From contig JAANBB010000078.1 in assembly GCA_014621425.1 (NCBI GenBank), positions 60,264 through 124,263 on the forward strand: a stretch of DNA of 64,000 nucleotides, given 5' to 3'. Origin of the DNA: Cylindrodendrum hubeiense. Taxonomy: Eukaryota > Ascomycota > Sordariomycetes > Hypocreales > Nectriaceae. Positions 11,760 through 22,512 of the stretch are shown piece by piece. The notes under the pieces were generated by a model. The model saw only the letters and a list, made by a program, of their open reading frames with translations. It was not told the origin of the DNA and did not search any database. Both the position numbers and the translations under genes were made by a program. Each line of letters opens with the position of its first letter. Position 1 is the stretch's first letter.

Positions 11760-12951
11760 TTTTAGTTACTCAGTATGAACAAAAACGTTGTCAAGTGTGA
11801 ATGAGACCAAAATAAAGCGAATTGCGAAGAGCGGCTCTTAATCTCCTATATCTCAGCTGTACAATCAAACCACAGATTTGGAAATCTTTCAGAAACGAGG
11901 AGATGAGAGACAAGGGGAAGTGCTGAATGCCAAACAATCTTATCACCAGCGGCACTCGAAGAACTATTTGTATACCTCACTCATCCTCCTCCTCCGTCGG
12001 CAGTGACGTGCCAAAAGAGTGAATCGCCGAGGCCTCACGACGGCACCGAAAGCTCCGACACCGACGTGCCTCGTTCACATTCATTAACAAGGAGGCTTAC
12101 ACTGGCTCTGCAGCCCCACCGTAAACGCATCGGAGGTGCGTGGCTGCGTGGCTGCGTGCTGCGGCGGAGGCACCAGAGATTCTGCCGACTTGCCGACTTG
12201 CTGGCTTCTTACGGTGATGCCAAATCGCGACTCCTGATAGGTGAGTCGGAATCTGACGCGGTCAAAAAGTGGAGGTCCTGGACGAGTGGTGTCGATGAGT
12301 GGTGAGACGCCACGACACTAGCCGGGATTAAGCATTGAGAATCAAGGAACGGAGGGGGTTTTATGCCCAAAATGGGTAGCTCATTCGAACGGGGGGGAGA
12401 AAACACGGACAAGTAACGCCCGTCCTCCGACGAAGCAGCAGGGCTGCAGGTTGGCACACCAAAGTCAACAGTCTAACCCTCACTCTCGCTACCTTCGGCA
12501 CCTGAGAAGCTTGTCTCAATGCTGCTTCTACGGGGCTGTACTGGGAATGATTCATTATGTGCATTGATATCATTTCTTCGGATTGATTTTTTATTTCCTC
12601 CCAAATTAACCACACGTATTACTCGCACCACTTTCTTCCAAAGATAATCCCCATATTGCATGGCCACGGATCCTCCAAGTCGGAAAGTCCGACGCCGACG
12701 CCGACATTGATCCCCATATTCACCATCTACACCCCTGCAGCCAAATGCACCTCGAATGAGATGCCACACTTGCGCCTCCGCTCTGCAAAGGGGGGCTGAG
12801 CTGCTGGCGCTAATTAACTTCGCCGCGTAGGGCTGATCATGCTCCTCTAAGTAACTGCCGTCTCTGTTACGACCTTCAGAGTCCTCGGAGAAATCAGCCT
12901 TATCAGCGAAAGAAAATCAGCTGCAAATCTTTCGTTCTGATACACAAAGAT

Positions 12952-13190
12952 GACGCAAATCACTGCTGTCAGCCGCTTATACGGCACGGGGAGCGCGAGC
13001 GGTTGGTTGCGCCACATTGTCACAGCTGAACTCTCGAGATCTTCTGAGAGGGTATTCTTACCAACAAAAAATAGGAATGCAATTCCCCGTGCTGGCAGAT
13101 GATCAGCAAGTGCTAGGTGACGCAAAGTACTGCTGTCAGACGCATACACGGCACCGGAAGCGCTACGGGTTTCATCGCACCGTCAAAGCT
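12952..13190. repeat. Imperfect direct repeat upstream of the OST-alpha-like gene
   Basis: Copy A (12952-13027) and copy B (13119-13190) share a framework of about 72-76 bp. Both start GACGCAAA, contain CTGCTGTCAG, then CGGCAC, and end near GTCA-x-AGCT. Their starts lie 167 bp apart. This could be a regulatory duplication or the trace of a small mobile element. I see no terminal inverted repeats. Confidence 0.65.
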
Positions 13191-13323
13191 AGCTGCCTGG
13201 GATCCCTGTCATTACAGATGCAGTATCCATGTCTTTTCGTAATCCGGCCTGTGGGGATACGCCAAACCATAGCCTGCCACCTTACTATATCTATTGAGAT
13301 AAACGCCACTTGTCGCCGGTCAG

Positions 13324-13332
13324 TATATAAAG
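13324..13332 (+). promoter_or_regulatory. TATA-like box of the OST-alpha-like gene
   Basis: TATATAAAG lies about 125 bp upstream of the ATG at 13456, a spacing that fits a fungal core promoter with a short leader. Confidence 0.4.
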
Positions 13333-13455
13333 ATCATCCCAAGTCCATTCTTTCGTTCATCATTACACAGCTTACCTTCGTTTGATACATCATCAGCTCA
13401 AAGACCAACATCGGAGCCCCACAGCCTTTCACAAACATTAGTTGCATTCTTCACC

Positions 13456-15081
13456 ATGGGCGCCCACCACTCGAAGACGCAATCGGAGAAGGACCATACC
13501 TGTCCGGTCCACTCCCTTTCCGAAGGTACGTCGTACCAAGATGAGGTCTTTCAGAGGTGACTGAAGGGGCTCTCGCCAGATCCCAATTTTTTCCGAGGAG
13601 CCGTGGCTAACTCTTGCGTCCGTTGCGGCTTCTAATTAGATGCAAAACAGCCACTTTTTGGCGACACGTCGTTTTACACCTTCAACAAGATTCTATCCGG
13701 TAGCTGTGCTGCTTTTGCCTGCCTGGTCATTTTCTTCTGCATTTTTATGCATGCGACGCACTATAGCAAACCCCATGAACAGTCAAAGTATGGCTCCCCT
13801 TCATCGATACTCGGCTATTCATGAGCGAAATGAGAAACAATTTCCCGACATGGAAAATTGGTCCCCTTACGATTTAAGACAAGTGAGCTAACAGCTGACG
13901 TAACAGGATCCTAAAAGTCTCGCTTCTGATTCCATTCTACGCAATCATTTGCTTCTTATGCGTCGTGTTTCCCGAAGCATATGTTTACTTGGATCCATGG
14001 CTGGAGTTCATCCAGTCAATATCGCTTGGGTCTTATTTTCTGCTCATGTGTCAATTCGTATCACCCAGCGATACCCAGCGAGACGTTTTCTTTGCTACGC
14101 TGGTGATCGAGGACAAAAAGTCCCCTACTGGTACACGAGACGGACTGGTCTGGTTTAGGGTATGTGCATATCCACCATGGCTCAAATCGCAAGCTGAGCT
14201 ATCAATCTCGAGTAACAATGTGCTAACTCGGATCTTGTATAGCGTCGATGGTTGATGATTTTCCAATATCCAATTGTTTCACTAATAGCTTCAATCGCAA
14301 CGGACATTACCCAGAAGGCTGGCATTTACTGCGAGTATGTCAGCAAGCCGTACTTCGCAAGACTATGGGTGAGTAGCTAAGTGGACAAACAACCATTATT
14401 ATGTCCTTTCTATTATCACTTCCGTTGGATGTCGGAAATAGACTGACGCGACCAAATTTTCCAACTTAGATCAATCTCATACTCAACATTTCGCTCACAC
14501 TGGCTGTATTGTCTGTGCTCAGGTTCTACGGGGCCCTCAAGACTCATCTCAAGGAGCACAAACCTTTAGCTAAGTTGGTTTCATTCAAGGCTGTGGTTGG
14601 GCTTGGATTTTTGCAAAGAGTAAGGTTATCCCTATCATCTCGAAGGCATTCAGAGGCGGACTGATTTGTTAACACTCTTTGTGCCAACTAGATCATCTTT
14701 TGGATTCTTACAGACGCCAACGCGCTCAACCCGACCGACACACTCACATTTGCGGATCTCAATGTTGGCATTCCAAACTTGCTCACATGCATTGAGATGG
14801 TTCCTCTGTCCCTTTTCTTCCTATACGCTTATTCATGGAGTCCGTATCTTCTCCGCAACATCCCGAACGACATTCAGGGTCAGCCGCCCCAATATCACGG
14901 CGGATTCCTGGGAGTACGCGGTTGGGTGAGTATACTCAATTTTAAGGAATTTATCAGCGCAATCGCATTCATCTTTACGATGAACTCGAGGGAAAGTCGG
15001 TTGGCAAAGACCCGAGCCGCAGATAATACCATGTCGCCCGAGTATAGTCTATTGGAGGACCAGTACCAACGGAGAGGGTAA
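13456..15081 (+). CDS. OST-alpha/TMEM184 (DUF300) family membrane protein
   Basis: Six exons keep phase: 13456-13525, 13640-13787, 13907-14159, 14243-14368, 14470-14619 and 14692-15081, giving about 378 aa. The order of segments is that of the organic solute transporter alpha family: first span after FYTFNKILSG, then LLIPFYAIICFLCVVFP, the YLDPWLEFIQSI block, RRWLMIFQYPIV, FYGALKTHLKEHKPLAK, GLGFLQRIIFWIL and the EMVPLSLFFLYAYS block. Seven spans are expected. Fungal members sit in endomembranes or the plasma membrane, and their substrates are mostly unknown. The C-terminus is short and hydrophilic. A GT-AG-like stretch near 14925 stays open in frame, so I treat it as coding. Confidence 0.85.
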
Positions 15082-15585
15082 TAGGTTAAGCCTGATGTAT
15101 CGATCACCAACGTGTAAGGAAACGACACTTGGGAGGCTCTGTCATGTAGATATACTGCAATTTATCAGCACACATAGAGCAATGCACCGGTAGCTATGCA
15201 GGCTTAGAAGTTATTGTCATAGAAATAGGAAGATCATGTGTTAAAAAAAATCGGAAAGCGAAAGTGTCCCCGACCCCTTCGCTGAGAGTGAACTGGAATG
15301 TCCCAGTCCGTTTGTTGAAACTAGACTAAGTCACTCGTAGGTATGATGGCCAGGAACCGGGAGGATGGGTAGCTTAACAAAAGTGCACAGCATCAATTGC
15401 AAAGTTCACAGTCTAACAGACGCGGGCGAGTAATTTCCAAATTTAATCATGCATTGACCAAATATAAACAAAATCTAAACTAGCAACCTCTATATTGATG
15501 TGAATTCCATGTTGATACCCAAGCGCAGCGAAATATTCCCGTTGGAGGATCAGATTATAAACTGCTCATCCCAGTTATATCCAAC
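15082..15585. other. Intergenic region between convergent genes
   Basis: 3' flanks of the OST-alpha-like gene and of the minus-strand glycine-zipper gene. Nothing else seen. Confidence 0.6.
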
Positions 15586-16074
15586 TTAGTGGTCCTTCTT
15601 GTTCTTCTTGTGCCTGCAAAGTATGTTAGCCATGTGTGTCTATGAAGTGGGAAGACTGTATAGAACATATCCAAAGCACTTACTTCTTCAGCTTGTTCTC
15701 CAGCACGTTCGCGCCGATGGCACCCGCAGCGGCGCCTGCGAGGCTGCCGAAGAAGCCACCGCCCGCCTTGCGTGTAACCCAGCCTGCAGCACCGCCTCCA
15801 ACAAGGGTTGCACCGAGACCTCGCTCGCCATCGGGGCCTAATTGACCCTGGGAATCGGCCGGGTGCTGTGCATTGACCTGCTGCTGTTGCTGCTGCTGGG
15901 GGTATGAAGAAACACCACGGTTGTCGTAGGTGGGCTGCTGAGGAGCATACTGTGGCTGATTGAGAAGAGTTAGCAACATGTCGAATTGGCCATGACTAGT
16001 GGGGCTCGACAAACCTGCTGAGGGTAGCCCTGCTGGGCGGCGTAGTTGTTACCGTAGTAGTCGCGGGCAGACAT
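15586..16074 (-). CDS. Glycine-zipper (2TM-like) protein with N-terminal Gln/Tyr-rich region
   Basis: Three exons: 16015-16074, 15684-15955 and 15586-15613, giving 119 aa. The last exon adds a very basic tail (KKHKKNKKDH). The first half is low-complexity Gln/Tyr/Pro, with YPQQ-type motifs and a run of seven Gln encoded mostly by CAG/CAA. The second half is a glycine-zipper segment (GATLVGGGAAGWVTRKAGGG, then GSLAGAAAGAIGANVLENKL) of the kind found in small membrane-associated proteins. Fungal proteins of this build are common and uncharacterised, and stress-related or membrane-surface roles have been proposed. The short last exon makes the 3' end less certain. Confidence 0.75.
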
Positions 16075-16958
16075 GATTGGATATGGAGAGGATCTGTGTG
16101 GTGGTGTTTGTGTGTTTGTATGTTGACTTGGTCGAGTGTGAATGGCTTTGGCGAATGCAGGCGAAGATGTGAATGAGTTGATGGAATGATGAGAAAATTG
16201 CGAAGAGAGGAAATCACGGTGTATTAATACAGCGACATCGCCATGGTGGCCATGGGCACTCCTTGCTACAACTCATCGATGCACATCTTGGCGCTGGACA
16301 TGACAGCGAAAGACGCCAGCTGAAAGCTTCACATTGATCGTCATGAGAGCGGCGCAGTGACTGCGGCAGGCGTGCTTCGGCCACTGCGACGCGTACGTAC
16401 AGCGCCAAAGCGCTTGGCAGGGGCCGTGATCTCAGCGGGCTGGATTGCTGCTCCACAGCGCCAACCAATTATCGCGCTCAACTCTGTGGCTCGGTCTCGG
16501 ACTCGAATGGCGATGGCGGAGCAAGACGACGTCATCTTGGCATCCCCGCGTGGCTGGGGATCCCTGCTCAAGACTTTACGGAGACTGGGCAATAATACTC
16601 GTCTGTACAGTCTTGAAAGAGCCGCTGCGCTTGTCGTGTGACCCTGCCCCGTCATGATTCGCCATCTTGTCGTCGTCGTCGGCTCCGCCATATTTTGGCT
16701 TTGCTCCAGCCTCTCTCACCCAGCTGCGAGTTGTAACCTTGTCTAACGGTGTGGGAGCGTTCACACTAGTCATGGGAAATCAGAGCGGATCGGCCGGAAT
16801 ATGCCAAAACTGGTCTTTTGAGGCTATAAATAAATTCAAGAGTAATGTTCTTTCCCTAATCAAAAGCTACCATCTGGCTTCTAGCGCTAAACATGTTCCA
16901 TTCGCCCATCGTAATCAGCTAGTACAGCCAGTCCCCAATTCCCCATGACCGAAGACAA
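16075..16958. other. Intergenic region
   Basis: Upstream flank of the glycine-zipper gene and 3' flank of the gene at 16959. Short ORFs on both strands show no family features. Confidence 0.55.
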
Positions 16959-17495
16959 TCAGCCCGCAAGTCCATCAGCCAGCATGGCATTGATCAGTTG
17001 GCAATGTCGGTTCGCATTCGACTCGCTCATCTCAGTGTCATAGTTCAGTCCGTACGGCCAGATGTGGCCCCCACCACAGTTGATGACGGCCGATGTTCCG
17101 TCCCATGACCGCAAGAGAGGCGTCGCCGTGGGCCAGTTGTTCGCGGCGCACTTGTCGGTGAAGCTTTGCGTCTGTCCGATGCCAAGCGTGTGCGCGATTT
17201 CGTGCAGCGATGTCCGCTCGTTCATGTACGACCGGTTAGAGCCGAATCGGATGTTGCCGGTGAAGCTGCCGTCCGCGGTGGCCACGCTGGGCTCGTACTG
17301 GACCGTGATGGTTTTGCTTGCGCGGGAGGCCAGCCTGTTGTAGCGAGCCACGGCCAAGTTCATGGCGCTTGTGATGCGAGTATAGGCATCGGACTGGTCG
17401 GATGTGGGGTTTGAAACTCTCTGCAATTGCCACGTAATTGTCGCCGAGGCGAGCGTGGCGTAGAGCCAGACGAAAGAGAGGAGAGTGCAACGCAT
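16959..17495 (-). CDS. Secreted zinc metalloprotease-like protein
   Basis: A single exon gives 178 aa with a signal peptide (MRCTLLSFVWLYATLASA). The centre carries HEIAHTLGIGQ, a zincin HExxH followed by a Gly, but with Gln where metzincins usually have the third His or Asp ligand. The preceding pattern (AVARYNRL, ITVQYEPSVATADG, IRFGSNRSYMNERTSLHEIAHT) and the later WDGTSAVINCGGGHIWPYGLNYDTEM resemble a family of secreted metallopeptidase-like domains that are often followed by a ricin-type lectin. No lectin domain is present here, and the protein stops about 70 residues after the zinc site. It may be a single-domain member. Activity is uncertain. Confidence 0.72.
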   Translation of the reverse strand: MRCTLLSFVWLYATLASATITWQLQRVSNPTSDQSDAYTRITSAMNLAVARYNRLASRASKTITVQYEPSVATADGSFTGNIRFGSNRSYMNERTSLHEIAHTLGIGQTQSFTDKCAANNWPTATPLLRSWDGTSAVINCGGGHIWPYGLNYDTEMSESNANRHCQLINAMLADGLAG

Positions 17496-18211
17496 GATGA
17501 TCAGCGCTCAGGTGACACTAGCAAGGCAGACTTTGGATACAGTCCACAATAAGTGGAGGAGAGACAGGAGATTGCGAATACAGAGGGTAGTTCCAGAATC
17601 TCTTCCATCACAGGACCTGACCACGATATTTATACCGATTGCTCGTACATATGTCATCGCTACTATAGAGTTACTCGTCGTATAGGTGAAATCGGAACAA
17701 TGCGAGCCCTAGAACAATCCCCCGTTGAACGGGCCTCGCACTGAAACCGAGACCCCTTTTGGGAGGGAAAAACAAATCGCTCCAATGACCAATTCCTAGC
17801 GTCTGTGGAATCATACGCTGTTCGGAAGGAGAACCCCATTCGGAGCGGATGATACGGGCTTAACTGGTTCGCTTACATGTTTGAAACAACCCCTCCAATT
17901 TTGGAAATAACCTTCCATACTAGGTTATCTAAGAATAAAAGGTTCCCAGTTGGGATGAAACATTGCTGGTCTCAAGTTTGGCTTTCAGTTCAATGGAACG
18001 GGCCAAGCAATAAAAGTGGACAAGTGGATCAGGATGTTTATCTGAGCAAAGGAGGCGCTGCTCCAGGAGCTGGGTAAGCATCCCCAACATGTCGGAGCTT
18101 GTGACGACTAGGAGACTTGCGCCTTTCCAGCATGCTAAAGGCCCTGCCTTTTAAATTCCTCGGCGGAGATATCCTCCTATTATGAATCTAGATCATGAGA
18201 ATACAAGACTC
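17496..18211. other. Intergenic region
   Basis: No supported gene or RNA. It contains the promoter of the minus-strand metalloprotease-like gene and the 3' flank of the F-box gene. Confidence 0.6.
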
Positions 18212-19879
18212 TTAAATGCTCTCCCACAACTCCTTAGTGTACACCGATAGGCAAGAGTGGCATTTACCGCAGCTATCACAGCCCGGCGGCTCCAGACGTC
18301 CGCTGTGAACGTTGAACCTCCAACTAGTCGGCCTGCGCCCACTTATCGGCCCAGAGGCTATATCGAGCGGATCCGGAGCCTGCGGAAATTCCACCGCGTG
18401 TGTCATCTGGTTCCTGTTTGTATGTGTGTGCACGTCGACTCCCGCGCGCACGCCGGCAGCGATAGCCTTCTGAAAACATATTCTATCGGCTCTTGGTTCG
18501 TCCGTGCTCGCTTCCACCTCGTCGAGGTAAACAGCTTTTAAATTTGGGTGATCTCCTGACTCGATGAGGGCGATGACGGCATCCTCGAGGAATTGTATGC
18601 CGTCGCCATCTTTTACTATAAATGCACCCACGGACTCCCAAAGAACAAGCACCTCTAGACTTTCTGGGAAGGCCCTCTCGGCAAAATATTCCACAAAAGA
18701 ATCATGGTCCAGATCGCGACCATTATCCCGTACGCACTCGCCGTACCCAGCAAGTTCGACGTCACGGATATCGATGGAGAGGTGACGGGCAGCAAACGCG
18801 ACTTCGTCTGGTTGGTAGGCGCTACAGCGATATCCATGCAGACCTCGATTCTTGTAAAACATCAGGCTTTGTACCGATGGTCCCAGAGTTTTCACAATGT
18901 TATCAACATAGTCGAGGTGGTAAGTTTCACGAAAACTCATCGAAATTAGTTCTCGCGGAGCAGTGACCAGGGCTTCGCTATAATCGCGAGACATGCCAGT
19001 AAGGTGATCGAGAAAGATGTGTCTCACAGAGGAGCAGCCTGGTGGCAGGGGGCACGTGTCTGCGTCGTCCTCATCTGAGTCTTCATTATCATCGTTTTCG
19101 GAATCATCCATGCCCCTCTCGCTGAAGCCGCTGTAGTATATTGAGTCAATATTTGGAAGATGAAGGATGTTGTCGAGCGCAGATTCCGAGTGTTGGTAAA
19201 TGTGCATGTCTGTCCAAGGCACTCCAACTGCGACATCACGAAGCGCTTTAAACCCCTCCGGCCAAGACTCGCCAAGTCTGTGCCATGCGATTGCACGGGC
19301 AAGCCATCCGAGACTGGTTTTTTCGGGTTCACTGTTGATGAATTTCAAGTCGCGCAAACGCGGACACATGGAAATCAAGAGCATCTTCATGAAGCCATCA
19401 TGTCCATTCTTGAGCTCGCTTCGCGCCATATCAAGCTCATCCACGGACATTTTGCCCTGGAAAGGCGGGAGATAGTCGTCAGTGTTGACTGACTGATAAC
19501 TCCATTTCAGCGGATCAATATTCCCATTGAAAAAAATCGACTCCTGCACGTCGAAGGGCCTCCAGTGTTCCCAGCCCATCCGAGAGCCCCATATGTCAAA
19601 AGACCGAACATGCCAGACGGAAATCGGATCAGCGAACTCGACAACGCTGCGTAGTAGAGTGGGGACTGTCAATGGCGAGAGGTCTGACAGGTTCCTGTAT
19701 TTCTGGTAGGCGTCCTGGTGGCGCTTTAGAATGGGCTGGGCGCAGTTTGCAATCACCTTGCAGGAGCAGGCAAAGTCGAGATGGGATGCAAGGTCGACGT
19801 ATTTGATGATGTGATCGAGGATCTCCGTTGGAAGCGTCGTTAATAGCACTTGACTGCCGTCACCATCCTTCTGTACCAT
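18212..19879 (-). CDS. F-box protein
   Basis: A single exon encodes 555 aa. Residues about 13-60 form an F-box: LTTLPTEILDHIIKYVDL, then a hydrophobic DFACSCKVIANC core. In SCF ubiquitin ligases this region binds Skp1. The remainder is a long, weakly repetitive region that may be a degenerate leucine-rich substrate-binding part (MLLISMCPRLRDLKFI, GPSVQSLMFY, SLEVLVLWESVG). An acidic stretch (NDDNEDSDEDDAD) sits in the middle. The C-terminus ends with a tight cysteine cluster, CDSCGKCHSC, that could bind a metal. Likely role: choosing targets for ubiquitination; the target is unknown. Confidence 0.82.
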   Translation of the reverse strand: MVQKDGDGSQVLLTTLPTEILDHIIKYVDLASHLDFACSCKVIANCAQPILKRHQDAYQKYRNLSDLSPLTVPTLLRSVVEFADPISVWHVRSFDIWGSRMGWEHWRPFDVQESIFFNGNIDPLKWSYQSVNTDDYLPPFQGKMSVDELDMARSELKNGHDGFMKMLLISMCPRLRDLKFINSEPEKTSLGWLARAIAWHRLGESWPEGFKALRDVAVGVPWTDMHIYQHSESALDNILHLPNIDSIYYSGFSERGMDDSENDDNEDSDEDDADTCPLPPGCSSVRHIFLDHLTGMSRDYSEALVTAPRELISMSFRETYHLDYVDNIVKTLGPSVQSLMFYKNRGLHGYRCSAYQPDEVAFAARHLSIDIRDVELAGYGECVRDNGRDLDHDSFVEYFAERAFPESLEVLVLWESVGAFIVKDGDGIQFLEDAVIALIESGDHPNLKAVYLDEVEASTDEPRADRICFQKAIAAGVRAGVDVHTHTNRNQMTHAVEFPQAPDPLDIASGPISGRRPTSWRFNVHSGRLEPPGCDSCGKCHSCLSVYTKELWESI

Positions 19880-21253
19880 GATGGGGAGAGTGGGGAGAGC
19901 TGTCAGCTCGTCGTAGTAAGAGAGAAAATTAACCTGGGTCTACAACGCTCTGGGCCATGTGGCAACTTAAGATGCGTGGGCGTGATTTAATGTACGGTGG
20001 ATCCTGGCCCAGCTCTGCATCTCACTCGTGAGATTACGCTGCCTAATTCCGCGATGTTCAGCCCTGAAATCAACCAATTACGCTGGGCCATTTTACAGGC
20101 CAAGCCCCCAACACTGCCGAGCACAGCCACAATATGGCTAAGTGACGAGATTCATAACATATCGCCCTTCAGCTCCACTGGTAAATAGCTAGTCACGTTT
20201 TCCCCCCCAGAATCTCAATGTGCCTGCATCTGCCTTCTAGCACCTCGCTGAAACTAGAAAGTAGAGTCATACTGAATCCCGTGACCCCTGATGATTGCTG
20301 AACTTGACGTCCACTAGATCATACATGCACCTTCCCGACTACCCTATACCTTGCCCATGACGCACACGAACACAACTCTTTTAATAATCCATCTGGGCTC
20401 TTTCCTTCCTATCACATCCCCGTGACATTTACACAGTGGAAATCTCGGGATTCTCCGCTGACCCGATTTCATTGTATTGTTGTTGCAGTTTATGAGATCG
20501 TTCTATTGATTGACAACACCAATTGAGGGGGTGGATGTAGTCGACATCAGTCGTGTCATCTGTCTTAATTGCCGTCTTGAGTGGAGACGCCGTGGGCGGG
20601 AGATGAGTTTAGTGCCGAGAATTTGGACGTGTGGCGGCTTTTGGAAATGATGTGCTGAAGAAGGCCCGATGCACTTCATACAAGACAATCTATAGAGCAG
20701 AAACAGGCTAGCCGAATCTATGATGCATGAGTTACGCACAACAGGGGAGTCATGTACATAACCCTGCTGAGCCGTCATCAGTAGAACTGGTGTTTTCTGC
20801 CGGAGGAGCTGCCGTGAAATATGTTAAAATCGGCATATAACATTTTCGATTAGCGATGACCATCTAGGTGGTCCAGCCAGCCCGGGTAGAAGAAAGACAT
20901 TTACGTGTTGGCGTACTTAGGACCTTGGCAAAGCTCCCGGGCCGGGAATGCCGTCTCTAAACTCAAGGCGGGTGGGGATCTTGTTGATCGCTACTTACTC
21001 CGGGTAGACTTTCGGTCTATTGCGTCGTGAGGTAGCAGGATGCTGGCGCTTGTCTTGAATGATAACCGGGACATCGGGCTTTGCTTCGGGTTGACATTCC
21101 TCTTTCTTCCGATGGAGAGACATCTTCGGCCACCATGCCATACCGTGTTTGGCAATATCTAGGCGGGCCGATTGAGAAGCGAGCAAGATTTCTGATCCTT
21201 AAATAACAGGGCCTTCGCAGATACCATAAAATACAGATCATCCCCGACTCGCT
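19880..21253. other. Intergenic region, divergent promoters
   Basis: 1.37 kb between the F-box gene and the HsbA-like gene. Short ORFs only; no family signal. Confidence 0.6.
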
Positions 21254-21769
21254 ATGCGCTTCCAGATCCTGTCCGCCATCGCCCTTTCGGCAGTCGCACT
21301 TGCTGATAATCACGTCTCTCGTTCTCTCGGTCAACTTAGCCAAGCTACAGTGGCATTCGACAATACACTTGCCAGATGGAAAGGCGATTACACTAGCATT
21401 GGCCCAATCATGCGTCGATCGGCAGAGCTCATCGGTGCCATCAATGCGGCAGCCTCAGTTCCGGAGGGAACAAAGACTATCACGGTGCGAGAAGTGGAGG
21501 AGGAAGCGAACTTTGCGATTGCCAACCAACTCGTCCAAGACGTTGGTTCTGCTGTCGACACGGTAATTCGTCTCAAGCCAAAGATCGAGGCAATCCCAGC
21601 TCTGGGCAAGCCCTTGGCCCTCGTTGTCATAAAGAATATTCGCGACGCAGTTTCGGGATTGGGCGAGGCATATGGCAAGTTAGCCAGCGACCCTAGACGG
21701 ACAGAGGCTGAAGCTATAATTAAGAGAGCTGATGACCATCTTGCAAGGGGGATTTATGTCTTTGAATAG
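21254..21769 (+). CDS. HsbA-like hydrophobic surface-binding / cell-wall protein
   Basis: A single exon gives 171 aa with a signal peptide (MRFQILSAIALSAVALA). The mature protein is almost entirely alpha-helical by pattern. It has the layout of the hydrophobic surface binding protein A family: an early QLSQATVAFDNTLARWKGDY helix, a middle ELIGAINAAASV and a late LGKPLALVVIKNIRDAVSGLGEAYGKL. It lacks internal cysteines, as is usual for this family. Members are secreted, bind hydrophobic surfaces or cell wall, and can recruit hydrolases. No Ser/Thr-rich anchor tail follows, so it is probably released. Confidence 0.85.
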   Translation: MRFQILSAIALSAVALADNHVSRSLGQLSQATVAFDNTLARWKGDYTSIGPIMRRSAELIGAINAAASVPEGTKTITVREVEEEANFAIANQLVQDVGSAVDTVIRLKPKIEAIPALGKPLALVVIKNIRDAVSGLGEAYGKLASDPRRTEAEAIIKRADDHLARGIYVFE

Positions 21770-22512
21770 ATAAAGAACGGGGGCGATGGTGGCGGTTGCG
21801 CATAGGAAGGCTGCTTTTGTAAACCAGACCGCAAAGTCTGTTTAGAAGAGTCAAATTATCTCTGGAATATTCATGTCAACTGAGAACAGCAAGTAAAGGT
21901 GAAAGAAAACTTATTTCACTTGCTTGATAACGCCTAGAGTGTTCAAATATCATGCCAGAGATGTAGTATTGTCGACGCGCGAATATTATACTTTCAGTTT
22001 AGCTGCAATCCGTCTTTAACCACTCCCATTCACCTGCCACACTTCTGTTTTTAAATTTCCATGACATTCCAAGATTATACAAGTCAGCTAACTCAGCTTT
22101 ATCTCCGATCACGTACAGCACGGACTTCCTATAATACTGATGAGTAGAAGAAGAATACCGCCACTATCAAATGTGAAGCCAATTGTGCCTAGGAAAGTGG
22201 ATGTCCTCAAACTCCCACAAGTATGACATTGGGTACCCAAAGGATGTCAACTCTTTCACTCAATTGGTTTTCGTCATCTGGCATGACAAAATGTGGCTTA
22301 TACTTGCATCTGAACAAGATCATTAAGCGGGGGGAGCCTCGTACAGCACTCAACATGCAGCAGCAGTATCTACATGCGTGCATTTATGCCATTGATATGA
22401 TGTCTCAACAAGTTATACATTTTTCATGCAACACATATGCAGCTGACATGACATGCCCCAGATACAATATAATCCAAAAGCACACCTGACGCAAAATTCC
22501 AGCCCGAATGGC
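21770..22512. other. Intergenic region between convergent genes
   Basis: AT-rich 3' flanks. No coding or RNA feature seen. Confidence 0.6.

Larger units (their letters stand above)
11760..13455. other. Intergenic region, divergent promoters, with a direct repeat
   Basis: 1.7 kb between a minus-strand and a plus-strand gene. Short ORFs here have no family features. The right half holds the imperfect direct repeat described separately and a TATA-like sequence at 13324-13330. Confidence 0.55.

Noticed and set aside
14925..14948. Additional short intron in the OST-alpha-like gene
   Set aside because: The gap would be only about 24 bp and the frame is open through it.
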